A stretch of DNA of 37,084 nt from Streptosporangium becharense (GTDB taxonomy: Bacteria > Actinomycetota > Actinomycetes > Streptosporangiales > Streptosporangiaceae). The stretch lies in assembly GCF_014204985.1 (NCBI RefSeq), contig NZ_JACHMP010000002.1, forward strand, positions 1 to 37,084, in the 5' to 3' direction. Position 1 is the first letter of the stretch, and each line of letters begins with the position of its first letter. Both the position numbers and the translations under genes were made by a program. The notes under the pieces are model-generated. The model was not told the DNA's origin. It was given only the letters and a program-made list of their open reading frames with translations, and ran no database searches. Shown here piece by piece: positions 1 to 6,710 of the stretch.

Positions 1-103
1 CTATTCGGGCACGGCGTTGACCAGGAACATCTGTCACGACCTGCAAAAACGGTGCTCTTCAGTGGTCCACAGGGGTGATGAATGGCGCTTCGGAGGGGAG
101 GGG

Positions 104-136
104 ATCTCCCAGTCATCTCCCAGTCACCTCCCAACG
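104..136. repeat. Three 11-bp CTCCCA repeats, candidate integrase arm sites
   Basis: Three adjacent 11-bp units, ATCTCCCAGTC twice and then ACCTCCCAACG. The same motif with the same 11-bp pitch recurs twice at 36969-36990 in the 3' end of the integrase gene. Tyrosine integrases bind short arm-type repeats on both sides of the crossover, so these could be the two arms of the att site separated by integration. They overlap the 3' end of the GntR gene on the opposite strand. The motif and pitch are seen; the function is inferred. Confidence 0.45.
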
Positions 137-514
137 GTCCGCAGGTAACAGTCGAGGCTCCTCCCCCTCCCTGTTGATCACAAAGACGGGCACCCCCTCC
201 TTGACGCCGACCCGCAGCCGTTCCTCCGGGGACGGCATGCGGGCGGTCAGCACCTCGCCGGCCGCCAGCACGACGGTCTCCCGCTCTTGTTCGGCGCGGA
301 CGAGCGATCCACGGGAAGTTGTCACGATCAACCCCTCGGAGCGTAGGAGGGCCATAGCGCGGCGGACCGTGTCCCTGCTGAGACCGTAGCGCTGCACGTA
401 GTCCAGCTCTGCGGGGACGCGCTGCGCCGGGGCCAGGCGGCCGCGGGAGATCTCATTGCGCACTAGGTCCGCCAGCTGCTTGTACAGGGGGCGGTCGGCC
501 TCCGGATCGATCAT
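113..514 (-). CDS. Short GntR-family transcriptional regulator
   Basis: A 133-aa protein whose first ~70 residues are a typical GntR winged helix-turn-helix: the PLYKQLADLVRNEI opening, LSRDTVRRAMALL recognition helix and a SEGLIV wing. The C-terminal part is only ~60 residues, shorter than the full UTRA ligand domain of HutC-type members, so effector binding may be lost or reduced. I chose the ATG at 514 because it matches the family start; a GTG at 532 is in frame. Its upstream region carries several GTACG half-sites, suggesting autoregulation. Its last codons overlap the CTCCCA repeats. The target genes are unknown; a role in a prophage or transfer element is inferred from context. Confidence 0.8.
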   Translation of the reverse strand: MIDPEADRPLYKQLADLVRNEISRGRLAPAQRVPAELDYVQRYGLSRDTVRRAMALLRSEGLIVTTSRGSLVRAEQERETVVLAAGEVLTARMPSPEERLRVGVKEGVPVFVINREGEEPRLLPADRWEVTGR

Positions 515-524
515 GGAGAAGACC

Positions 525-580
525 GTACGCACGTACGCAGCAGGGACCGAATGTGCGTACGAACGAACGTTGGTACGTAC
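525..580. promoter_or_regulatory. GTACG half-site array upstream of the short GntR gene
   Basis: Within about 55 bp there is a perfect palindrome GTACG-CA-CGTAC (525-536), then GCGTACG and GTACGTAC copies. On the minus strand TTGTAC, 17 bp, TACGCA could serve as -35/-10 for the GntR gene, and the repeats cover it. GntR repressors commonly bind such palindromes to control themselves. The repeats are seen; binding is inferred. Confidence 0.4.
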
Positions 581-720
581 AACTCACTTGGGTCTTATGG
601 GCAACCGACCTGACCTGGGAGGACCTGGATTTACCCACTCATCACCGGGGCCTACTCCCATTCCCCCTCACCGCTACCCCTTCTGATCAAGGCCATAGGG
701 CCTAGACTGCGAGGTGGGTT

Positions 721-776
721 AGTTCCACAGCAAAGGCCCCCTCACCGTTGGGTGAGGGGGCCTTTGCTGTGGAACT
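721..776. terminator. Perfect 26-bp inverted repeat, bidirectional terminator
   Basis: Arms 721-746 and 751-776 are perfect complements around a GTTG loop, giving a 26-bp hairpin that contains a run of C pairing with a run of G and AAAGG/CCTTT. It sits just past the stop of the DUF397 gene and upstream of the divergent GntR region. It is the strongest hairpin near the left edge and would insulate the two units. Confidence 0.75.
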
Positions 777-784
777 GGAGCGAG

Positions 785-991
785 TTAGTCGAATTCGCCG
801 GCCTTCACACCGAGCACGAACGCGTCCCACTCGTTCTTGGTGTAGGTCACCGGGGCCTCGTGAGGCCTCTTGCTGTTGCGCACCGCGCGCCCACCATCCG
901 GCAGTTCGGCGACCTCGACACAGTTGTCGTTCGGGCCGCTGAAGCTGGACTTGCGGTAGGCGAGCGCGGACGGGGTTAGTTCCATCCTCAC
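785..991 (-). CDS. DUF397 protein
   Basis: A 68-aa protein with the complete DUF397 pattern: YRKSSFSGPNDNCVEVAELP near the start, AVRNSK in the middle, and a TKNEWDAFVLGVKAGEFD-like end. The family is restricted to actinomycetes and is usually encoded next to an XRE/DUF5753 regulator, where some pairs act as regulator plus small partner in development or antibiotic control. That arrangement holds here: it begins 1 bp after the stop of the DUF5753 gene and is probably cotranscribed and translationally coupled. The start could be GTG at 991 or ATG at 985. It is followed by the strong 721-776 terminator. The biochemical role is not established. Confidence 0.9.
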   Translation of the reverse strand: MRMELTPSALAYRKSSFSGPNDNCVEVAELPDGGRAVRNSKRPHEAPVTYTKNEWDAFVLGVKAGEFD

Positions 992-992
992 C

Positions 993-1841
993 TCACATCT
1001 TCAGTTGGTCTACCAGCGTTGCCAGGTACCTAACAGACTCCTCCGGAGTCTGGGAGAACGCTACCGCTTGCGTGAAGATCCGGTTGTACGCCTGGAGCTC
1101 CTCGGGCTTCTCCAGGTGGAGGGAGTCCGTCGCCGTCTCTAAGTACACCACCGACGGGTCCAGAGCTGTGCCGAAGTCCAGGATGGTGAACGGGCCTGGC
1201 ATCGCCGCATGCGCGCCAATCGCGTCCGGCAGGATCTGGATCGTGATGTGCGGCTCGGCGGCAACCTCGATCAGGTGACGCAGCTGCTCAGCCATCACCT
1301 CCGGCCCACCGACCATCTTGCGGAGCGCGGCCTCGTCGATCAGCGCGTAGAACTCCGGCGGCTTCTCCCGCTTGAGGACGTCTTGACGCACCATGCGAAC
1401 TTCGACGCGGCGCTTCACGGATACCTCGTCGAGGACTTGGCCGGCTCTGAACACCGCGGCGGCGTAGCCCGACGTCTGAAGCAAACCAGGGACGTAAAGC
1501 GCTTCGTAGGTACGGATCTGGGTGGCGTCGGCCTCGAACCCGGGGAGGTCGCCGCGGAAGACGTCGGTGTACTTGGCCCACCAGCCCTTCTCTCTCGACT
1601 GGCGGGCGAGGTCGAGGATGGCTTCGCGAACCGCGTTGTCAGTGACGCCGTACAGGTCGAGAAGGGCGCGGATCAGCACCAGGTCGGGGCGGGTCCACTG
1701 ATTCGTTTCCCATTTGGTCAGGCGCCCTTTGGACCACCCAAGGCGCGTGGTGACCTCCTCGACGGTCAGCCCTGCCTTTTTGCGAAGACGAATGAGCTCT
1801 GCGCTGAGACGTCGCAGCTTCACTGTGGGGCTGCCGGTCAC
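993..1841 (-). CDS. XRE-family regulator with DUF5753 domain
   Basis: A 282-aa protein: residues ~8-62 form an XRE helix-turn-helix (LSAELIRLRKKAGLTVEEV, then LGWSKGRLTKWE), followed by the DUF5753 domain to the C-terminus (motifs ALYVPGLLQT, YAAAVFRAG, RQDVL, YALIDEAALR, ITIQILPDAIGAHAAMPGPF). These are DNA-binding regulators widespread in actinomycetes and normally paired with DUF397 proteins, as here. The GTG start is preceded by AGGAGGACAC, an excellent ribosome site. The divergent 1989 gene shares a 147-bp intergenic region holding the palindrome GGTTC-AC-GAACC at 1889-1900, a plausible operator. Whether it is host or prophage cargo is uncertain. Confidence 0.9.
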   Translation of the reverse strand: MTGSPTVKLRRLSAELIRLRKKAGLTVEEVTTRLGWSKGRLTKWETNQWTRPDLVLIRALLDLYGVTDNAVREAILDLARQSREKGWWAKYTDVFRGDLPGFEADATQIRTYEALYVPGLLQTSGYAAAVFRAGQVLDEVSVKRRVEVRMVRQDVLKREKPPEFYALIDEAALRKMVGGPEVMAEQLRHLIEVAAEPHITIQILPDAIGAHAAMPGPFTILDFGTALDPSVVYLETATDSLHLEKPEELQAYNRIFTQAVAFSQTPEESVRYLATLVDQLKM

Positions 1842-1888
1842 GTGTCCTCCTGTGTGCGCTGGGTGAGCGCATCATATGGCGAGTCAAG

Positions 1889-1900
1889 GTTCACGAACCA
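1889..1900. promoter_or_regulatory. Palindrome between divergent genes, candidate operator
   Basis: GGTTC-AC-GAACC lies in the 147-bp region between the DUF5753 regulator (leftward) and the small gene at 1989 (rightward). To its right, TTGAAA, 17 bp, CAGTAT could be a rightward promoter. The location suits autoregulation by the XRE protein. Only the palindrome is directly seen. Confidence 0.35.
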
Positions 1901-1988
1901 GACAATTGTGACTCTGAAACTGTGGTCTTGAAAGTTTTTAGTTGAGAGGTCAGTATGAGGGCACCCAGTCACGCGAAGTGAGGTCCCC

Positions 1989-2207
1989 ATGACGCTCACG
2001 CAAGATCGCGCAGCCGAACTGCGCGCGCTTTACCCCCCGTGGGTCATCTGGCAGTCCGACATCGGACGCTGGTGGGCCATGCGCGGGGGTGGCCTCAGCT
2101 TGGCCCTACGCGACCGTGGTGCCGTAGCGACCGTGGACGCTGACGATCTCGAGTCGCTCACCGACCTGATCACCACTCAGGAGCAGATTCGCAGGGAGGC
2201 GTCTTGA
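1989..2207 (+). CDS. Small actinomycete protein with WxIW...RWWA motif
   Basis: A 72-aa protein with the pattern LRALYPPWVIWQSDIGRWWA and a C-terminal ADDLESLTDLI helix. Small proteins of this type are common in actinomycetes beside XRE/DUF5753 regulators; I know of no function for them. The start is ATG behind GTGAGG. The gene is divergent from the DUF5753 regulator and its stop overlaps the TTG start of the next gene (TTGA), so the two are translationally coupled. Confidence 0.75.
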   Translation: MTLTQDRAAELRALYPPWVIWQSDIGRWWAMRGGGLSLALRDRGAVATVDADDLESLTDLITTQEQIRREAS

Positions 2208-2404
2208 CTCCCGAGGATCTCGACCGCCTGCACCAGGCCGCGCTCCGTCGCGGCGTCGACCCCGACGAACTCGACCGGCTACGAACCGCCGCGCTCGCCG
2301 ACGTTGGCGGCGACATGGAGCAACTCGCCCGGCAGGTGCGGATCCACAACGCGCTCGCCGCATTCAAGAACGAGATTCGCCACGACCCTCCTCTTCGCCC
2401 CTGA
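2204..2404 (+). CDS. Small charged helical protein, unknown function
   Basis: A 66-aa, mostly helical acidic/basic protein with two related segments (EDLDRLHQAALRRGVD and DELDRLRTAALADVGG), which suggests an internal duplication. It starts with TTG overlapping the previous stop (TTGA) and has GGGAGG seven bases upstream, so the rare start is well supported. It is cotranscribed with the 1989 gene. I do not recognise a family. The ~230 bp that follow contain two strong hairpins but no gene. Confidence 0.65.
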   Translation: MTPEDLDRLHQAALRRGVDPDELDRLRTAALADVGGDMEQLARQVRIHNALAAFKNEIRHDPPLRP

Positions 2405-2494
2405 TGCCGCCCGGCCCACCGCCGAGAACCAGGCGCGCGGCAGGCCGGGCCACCACTCCCTGACCACCGGGACGCAAGACCCAGGTCAGGGACG

Positions 2495-2600
2495 GCGACC
2501 CCCGCTTGCAGAGGGGCAGGCAGGGGTCGCCACCACACCCCCGGCGGATGCGACCCTCACCCGCGCCGCCGGGCCGGCCCCCACCCCCGGGTGGGGGCCA
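2495..2600. other. Non-coding stretch with two GC-rich hairpins
   Basis: Between the stop at 2404 and the start at 2633 there is no convincing gene. Two hairpins are visible: GGCGACCCC pairing with GGGGTCGCC (about 2495-2532), and GGCCCCCACCC pairing with GGGTGGGGGCC near 2577-2600. Neither has a T-run. They could act as attenuator or RNA-stabilising structures before the 2633 gene. Confidence 0.4.
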
Positions 2601-2632
2601 CCCACTCACCAGCTCACGACCAAGGAGCCCGT

Positions 2633-2833
2633 ATGGACGACGTCGAATACGGGGTTCGCTGGACCCCCAGCAGCGGCGCCACCGCGGTTGCGACCTCTCC
2701 CATCACCGCCGACCGGGCCGGCCGCCTCGCCCGGCAGCTCCGCGCCGCACAGCGGCTCTTCGGGGTCGCCGAGGACGCGACCGTCGTCTACCGGAAGCCC
2801 GGCGGCGACTGGACCCCCGTCACCGCCCCCTGA
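2633..2833 (+). CDS. Small hypothetical protein
   Basis: A 66-aa protein (YGVRWTPSSG start, then DRAGRLARQLRAAQRLFGVAEDATVVYRKPGGDW). The ATG has AAGGAG six bases upstream, which fixes the start. The ending, a predicted basic helix followed by VVYR, is typical of small orphan proteins near DUF2637 genes, but I cannot assign a function. It is closed by a 13-bp terminator hairpin at 2843-2874 and followed by the DUF2637 gene. Confidence 0.65.
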   Translation: MDDVEYGVRWTPSSGATAVATSPITADRAGRLARQLRAAQRLFGVAEDATVVYRKPGGDWTPVTAP

Positions 2834-2842
2834 ACTGCGGAA

Positions 2843-2874
2843 GACCCTCGCCCGGCGGACACCGGGCGAGGGTC
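2843..2874 (+). terminator. 13-bp hairpin terminator
   Basis: GACCCTCGCCCGG (2843-2855) pairs with CCGGGCGAGGGTC (2862-2874) around a 6-nt loop, followed by CTTCTG. It lies 10 bp after the stop of the 2633 gene and 48 bp before the DUF2637 start. Confidence 0.65.
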
Positions 2875-2922
2875 CTTCTGCGTGATCCGTCCACTCCTAC
2901 TGACCAGGAGAGTCCGACCCGC

Positions 2923-4341
2923 ATGCAGACCGTATTCGATCTCCTCGAGCGTGTCCCCCCGAACGCCATATTGATCACCGGCGGCATCGCCGCGCTCCTC
3001 GCCCTGGCCCTGGCCGGCCTCCTCGTCTGGCGGGTCTACCGGTACGCCGCCCCCAGGCCGCTGGAGGAGAACCTCACCATCGTGGCCGCGAGCATCGCCA
3101 CCGGCGTCTCCGCGCAGGGCATGTGGCGCTTCTCCAGCGACGTCCTCGGTTTCAACGGGCCGCTGCGGCTGCTGCTGTTCGCCTTCATCGAGGTTGCTGT
3201 CATCACCAGCGCCGTGCGGGCCCGCCGCAACATGCGGGAGAACTTCTCCGCGGGCATCGACGGCGCCGCGGTGTGGGTGCTCACCGGCCTGACCGCGGTG
3301 CTGTCGACCCTGGATGCCCGCAGCGCGGCCGAGGCCGTCTTCCGGCTCGCCGCGCCGCTGGTGGCGGCCTGGCTGTGGGAACGGGGCATGGCCATCGAGC
3401 ACCACCGCATCACGGGCCGGGCCCGGATCCACTGGCGGATCACGCCGGAGCGGGTCCTGGTCTGGGTGGGCCTGGCCGAGGCGACCGGGCGGACCGCCGG
3501 CGAGGTCGACGCCCTCCGGCGGCGGACCCGGGTCGCCCTTGCGGCCAAGCGGGTCCGGGCGTTGCGCGCGGCCGGCGCCAAGCCGCGCAAGGTCGCCGCG
3601 GCCATGGCCCGGCTGGAACGCGCGTATGCGGCCGCGGCCTGGCACACCGGTCTGGCCCGCGACCCCGAGCAGCAGCGGGCCTTGGCCGGTGAGGTGGGCG
3701 CCACCTACAGCGCCGCCGCGCTGGTCGACCTGCCGCCGACCGCGACCTGGACGGGCAGCTCGGCGCCGCCGGAGACGGTGCAGATCGCCGAGGACCTGCG
3801 CCGGTGGGTCGACGCGGAGACCGCTCGGCGGGATCCGATCGAGCAGGCCCGTGATCCGGAGTTCGTGGCTGCGCTCGCCTCGATGGCGGCCGCGGCGACC
3901 GGGTGCCATCTGGTGCCCGTGGCCAACGGCATGGCCGGGTCAATGACCGCATGGCCGGTCATTGACCGGGACGCGGAGCCGGTCGTCGCCGCTCCCCGCC
4001 CCCCGGGTGACGCGATGCTGGGCGCCGCCCCGTCCGGGGCCGGGGCGGCGGCCGCGGCTCCGGGACCGGCTGGGACAGATGTCATTGACCCCTGCACAGG
4101 CGTCATTGACCGGTTCGACCTGGGCGCCTCCAACGAGAACGGCCCGGTCAACTCCGAAGAGTCCCCCGGAGAGCAGACCAAGGTCGCGATCATGCGCGCG
4201 CACTGGCTCGCCGAGGTCGCCCAGGGCCGCCGCCCGCGCATGGTCGACCTCGCCCGGGTTGCGGGCGCCGATCAAGGCATGGCGTCGCGCTACCGCAAGC
4301 GGTGGGCCAACGAACTGGAGCAGCTCGAGACGGCCGGATGA
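2923..4341 (+). CDS. DUF2637 membrane protein with C-terminal HTH-like tail
   Basis: A 472-aa protein. The N-terminal ~155 residues carry several membrane segments (about 15-37, 50-65, 80-98, 115-130, 140-152) and the DUF2637 signature (IATGVSAQGMWRF, GPLRLLLFAFIEVA, ARRNMREN). DUF2637 proteins occur in actinomycete conjugative plasmids, integrative elements and some prophages, often with GntR regulators and spread (Spd)-like roles. Residues ~200-335 are charged helices; ~425-465 read like a DNA-binding helix pair (MVDLARVAGADQGMASRYRKRW). Between them is a low-complexity Ala/Pro/Gly linker whose DNA contains four GTCAWTGAC palindromes (3939-4110). The gene is convergent with the GntR/UTRA repressor. 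A transfer or membrane role is inferred from the family only. Confidence 0.85.
   Translation: MQTVFDLLERVPPNAILITGGIAALLALALAGLLVWRVYRYAAPRPLEENLTIVAASIATGVSAQGMWRFSSDVLGFNGPLRLLLFAFIEVAVITSAVRARRNMRENFSAGIDGAAVWVLTGLTAVLSTLDARSAAEAVFRLAAPLVAAWLWERGMAIEHHRITGRARIHWRITPERVLVWVGLAEATGRTAGEVDALRRRTRVALAAKRVRALRAAGAKPRKVAAAMARLERAYAAAAWHTGLARDPEQQRALAGEVGATYSAAALVDLPPTATWTGSSAPPETVQIAEDLRRWVDAETARRDPIEQARDPEFVAALASMAAAATGCHLVPVANGMAGSMTAWPVIDRDAEPVVAAPRPPGDAMLGAAPSGAGAAAAAPGPAGTDVIDPCTGVIDRFDLGASNENGPVNSEESPGEQTKVAIMRAHWLAEVAQGRRPRMVDLARVAGADQGMASRYRKRWANELEQLETAG
3939..4110. repeat. Four GTCAWTGAC palindromes in two pairs
   Basis: Nine-base palindromes GTCAATGAC (3939-3947), GTCATTGAC (3958-3966), GTCATTGAC (4081-4089) and GTCATTGAC (4102-4110). 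The two pairs have start-to-start spacings of 19 and 21 bp, about two helical turns; the first two sites extend to GGTCAWTGACC. They lie in the codons for the Ala/Pro-rich linker of the DUF2637 protein and encode different local contexts. This looks like a protein-binding array rather than protein repetition. Confidence 0.55.
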
Positions 4342-4372
4342 CGGCCGAGCGGCCCGCAGAGCATTGCTGTCC

Positions 4373-5122
4373 TCAGACTCGCGTGATCGGGTGCCCGACC
4401 TCCCACATGGAGGCGTCCCTGCGGGTGACGTTGACCTCGACCACCCGGCCCGCCGCGGCACCAGCGGTTGCGGTCGTGACCCGGGTGACGCACAGCACCG
4501 GCACCCCGGGCGCCAGGTCGAGGAGCCGCACCTCGTCCGGGGTCGCCGCCCGTGCGGAGACGGCGACGTGCCACTCCAGGTGTCCCCACCCGAGATCCTG
4601 CTCCATCCGGTCGTAGATCCCCCCGGGACCGGTGTCGGCCTCGGCGAGCACGGTGCCGGCCGCCAGGTCCGCGGGCAGGTAGCTGGTGGCGAGTTGGGCT
4701 GTCTGCCCGGTGTCAGGGTCGCCCATCACCCGGTCGCGGATCACCACGGAGCTGCCCGGTGCCAGGCCGAGCACCGGCACGAGGTCCAAGGGGCACGGGC
4801 CCTCTGTGACGGTCGGCGGCTGGAGGGCACGCAACGACTGCGTCGCGGTGCCGAAGAAGTAGCCCAACTCGTCGCGGCGGACAGTGGAGTCGAGGGTGAC
4901 GCGCTGACGCCGCCGGTGAGCGCGGACGAGGGTGCCACGGCCTTGGGTCTGCACAACCAGCCCTTCAGTTTCCAGGTGGGCGAGGGCCTTATGAATGGTG
5001 TCCTTGGACACCTTGTAGACCTGGGCGAGGTCGACTTCGCGGGGCATGAGGTCTCCGGCCGGGTACCGCCCGGCGTTGATGTCGGCCCGAATCTGGTCAG
5101 TGATCTGTTGCCATAGCGCCAT
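4373..5122 (-). CDS. GntR-family regulator with UTRA domain (HutC type)
   Basis: A full-length 249-aa HutC-type repressor. Residues 1-70 are the winged HTH (WQQITDQIRADINAGRYPAG, VSKDTIHKALAHLETEGLVV, GRGTLVR); ~95-240 form the UTRA effector-binding domain (VVIRDRVM, ATSYLP, PGGIYDRM, ARAATPDEVRLLDLAPGVPVLCVTR). Such regulators control transfer genes in actinomycete plasmids and integrative elements (KorSA/TraR type), which agrees with the convergent DUF2637 gene. The ATG lies only a few bases from the likely transcription start. Three palindromes sharing an AGGT/ACCT core (5134-5149, 5187-5206, 5207-5220) occupy the upstream region, so autorepression and control of the rightward gene are likely. 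Confidence 0.9.
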   Translation of the reverse strand: MALWQQITDQIRADINAGRYPAGDLMPREVDLAQVYKVSKDTIHKALAHLETEGLVVQTQGRGTLVRAHRRRQRVTLDSTVRRDELGYFFGTATQSLRALQPPTVTEGPCPLDLVPVLGLAPGSSVVIRDRVMGDPDTGQTAQLATSYLPADLAAGTVLAEADTGPGGIYDRMEQDLGWGHLEWHVAVSARAATPDEVRLLDLAPGVPVLCVTRVTTATAGAAAGRVVEVNVTRRDASMWEVGHPITRV

Positions 5123-5133
5123 ACTTTCCGATC

Positions 5134-5220
5134 ATAGGTGGCTGCCTATTGACGACAAGTGGCGAAAGGTCCACAGTCAAAGCAACCGATAGATGGCCAC
5201 CTATCGTAGGTAAAGACCTA
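5134..5220. promoter_or_regulatory. GntR operator cluster and nearly leaderless promoter
   Basis: Palindromes: ATAGGTGGCTGCCTAT (5134-5149), CGATAGATGGCCACCTATCG (5187-5206, one mismatched pair per arm) and TAGGT-AAAG-ACCTA (5207-5220). On the minus strand TTGTCG, 16 bp, TATGAT (the -10 is 5131-5136) forms a good promoter whose spacer is the first palindrome; the start codon at 5122 would be within a few bases of the transcript end. The sites lie between the GntR gene and the divergent 5296 gene. Confidence 0.6.
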
Positions 5221-5295
5221 ACGTCTTACCTCAACCCCCTGGCACGCAATTCATTGCGCGCCTACCGTCGAACCATGGACGAGGAGAAACCCACC

Positions 5296-5538
5296 GTGTC
5301 CGTGTACCACGTCATCCCCTCGAACGACGCCGTCACCAGACTGCTCAACCGCGAGCGGGGATTCCCCGTGCCCCCCCACCCGGCCGCTCAGGCCAGCAGC
5401 ACCAAGAGGTGCGGCTCTTGCGGCGGCGCAGGCCGCTACAACGTGCACACCGAGGAGAAGAAAGACGGTAAGACGGTGATCACCGTCGTCTCGCGGCCGT
5501 GCGGCACGTGCGGCGGATCGGGCCGAGTGCCCGCATAA
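5296..5538 (+). CDS. Mini zinc-binding protein with two CxxCxGxG motifs
   Basis: An 80-aa protein with CGSCGGAGR and CGTCGGSGR about 40 residues apart, the repeat used by DnaJ-type zinc domains; four cysteines could bind one zinc ion. There is no J-domain. The N-terminal half is polar and unrelated to anything I recognise. I chose GTG at 5296 because GAGGAG lies nine bases upstream; an ATG at 5275 in the same frame is the alternative. It is transcribed away from the GntR gene, across its operator palindromes, and ends at a 22-bp terminator. Small proteins of this kind are common in actinophages and integrative elements; the role is unknown. Confidence 0.7.
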   Translation: MSVYHVIPSNDAVTRLLNRERGFPVPPHPAAQASSTKRCGSCGGAGRYNVHTEEKKDGKTVITVVSRPCGTCGGSGRVPA

Positions 5539-5554
5539 CACTCCGGGCACACAG

Positions 5555-5599
5555 AGAAGCCCCGCCCGCCCTCCGCTGCGGAGGGCGGGCGGGGCTTCT
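5555..5599. terminator. 22-bp hairpin, bidirectional terminator
   Basis: AGAAGCCCCGCCCGCCCTCC... (5555-5576) is perfectly complementary to 5578-5599 around a single central base. It lies between the convergent 5296 gene (rightward) and the end of the leftward late operon (5646), so it terminates both. Confidence 0.8.
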
Positions 5600-5645
5600 C
5601 GCATCTGGGGCCCGGGCATCGGTCGGACGCCCAAGGCAAGCCAAG

Positions 5646-5900
5646 CTACAGGTCGTTCAGATCCCGGCCAGCGTGTCCGCCGGGGTGGTAGCCCGGCGTT
5701 CTCAGCCACCCCGGCAGCAGCGCCTGCACGCTCGCCAGCGCCATCACCCGGGCGAAGCCGCCGGCCACCGCGAGCGCGCCGACGACCCAGGGCAGCGCCT
5801 CGGGGATCCCGGACGCGTCCACGATCATCGGCAGCGCCACGGCGACACCAACGGCAGTCTGCAGGGTCGTGCGGATGGCCCGCTTGGTCTCGATCTTCAT
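5646..5900 (-). CDS. Small membrane protein, holin candidate
   Basis: An 84-aa protein with a basic start (MKIETKRAIRTTLQ) and two hydrophobic segments (about 15-32 and 36-60) ending in a charged polar tail. Size, topology and position at the end of the lysis region match actinophage holins, which make holes in the cytoplasmic membrane to release endolysin. It is downstream of the endolysin and methyltransferase genes in the same direction. The ATG at 5900 has GGAGGACAC just upstream. The 112-aa coiled-coil membrane protein at 7561 is a competing holin candidate; either could be the real one. Confidence 0.65.
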   Translation of the reverse strand: MKIETKRAIRTTLQTAVGVAVALPMIVDASGIPEALPWVVGALAVAGGFARVMALASVQALLPGWLRTPGYHPGGHAGRDLNDL

Positions 5901-5950
5901 GTGTCCTCCGGGGAGGTAGGGCCGCCGGGGCGGCGGCCGCGGATACGGGG

Positions 5951-6670
5951 TCAGGTACCGGCTTCGGTTAGGCGCTGGCGGGCGACGTCGGCGTAGTGCT
6001 CGGTGAGCTCGATGCCGATGTAGCCGCGGGCCTCCAGGCGCGCGGCGACGCCGGCTGAGCCGGACCCGGCGAACGGGTCCAGGACGGTCCCGCCCTCGGG
6101 GCAGATCTGGATGAGCTGTCGAAGGACGTCGACGGGCTTCTGGGTGATGTGCTGCCGCTGGTGTCCGCGGGGCTGGGAGCCCTCGACGACGCCGGGCAGG
6201 TAGATCGGCTGGGCGTGCCGGTGCGGCTGACCGTGGGAGCCCCACAGCACGTACTCGCACTCCCGGCGGAAGCCGTCCCGGGTCGGCCGGTTGATGGGCT
6301 TGCGCCAGGGGATGATGCCGCGCCAGGTCCACCCGGCGGCCTGCAGCGCGTCCGAGGTGGCGGGCAGCTGCCGCCAGTCGGTGAAGACCAGGCAGGATGC
6401 GCCGTCGTGGCTCGCGCGCAGGCACTCCAGCAGGATCATGGTGATCCACAGCGTGTAGGACCGCTGGTCGCGGGTGTCCCCGGGAAAGTCCGCCAGCTTG
6501 TGGCGGGCGTCGCCGGAGACGTACTTACAGCGCGCCGACTGGGTGCGCCGCTCGGTCGGGGTGCGGCCGCCGGAGCAGTAGGGCGGGTCAGCGATGACCA
6601 GCCCGGCGGTGCCGGCGGGAATGGTGGACAGGACGGCCAGGGCGTCGCCTTGAATGATCTGGTGGTGCAT
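5951..6670 (-). CDS. Phage DNA methyltransferase (beta class, N6-A or N4-C)
   Basis: A 239-aa amino-methyltransferase. DPPY (residues 28-31, catalytic motif IV) comes before the AdoMet-binding motif DPFAGSGS (198-205), the beta-class order; TQKPVD (~176) and GIEL (~219) also match. DPPY favours adenine-N6 as target, though cytosine-N4 is not excluded. The start is the ATG at 6670 with CGGGAG upstream; the longer in-frame reading would run into the endolysin gene. No restriction enzyme is nearby, so it is an orphan methylase, probably shielding phage DNA from host restriction or marking it. It sits inside the lysis region between endolysin and holin candidate. Confidence 0.9.
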   Translation of the reverse strand: MHHQIIQGDALAVLSTIPAGTAGLVIADPPYCSGGRTPTERRTQSARCKYVSGDARHKLADFPGDTRDQRSYTLWITMILLECLRASHDGASCLVFTDWRQLPATSDALQAAGWTWRGIIPWRKPINRPTRDGFRRECEYVLWGSHGQPHRHAQPIYLPGVVEGSQPRGHQRQHITQKPVDVLRQLIQICPEGGTVLDPFAGSGSAGVAARLEARGYIGIELTEHYADVARQRLTEAGT

Positions 6671-6710
6671 GTTTCTCCCGAGGTAGAGGGGTGAACTCGG
6701 GGCGACGGCG

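Noticed and set aside
1..103. Possible att core or tRNA fragment at the left edge
   Set aside because: I compared it with the tRNA-Thr part at the right edge and found only short matches such as GACCT; no shared core is visible.
682..718. ATAGGGCCT..ACTGCGAG similarity with the right end at 37022-37042
   Set aside because: The match is interrupted and short, and does not extend into the tRNA, so I do not take it as an att repeat.
2506..2922. In-frame extension upstream of the DUF2637 start
   Set aside because: Crosses a terminator hairpin and the 2633 gene and is Arg/Pro-rich; the ATG at 2923 begins the family-like protein.
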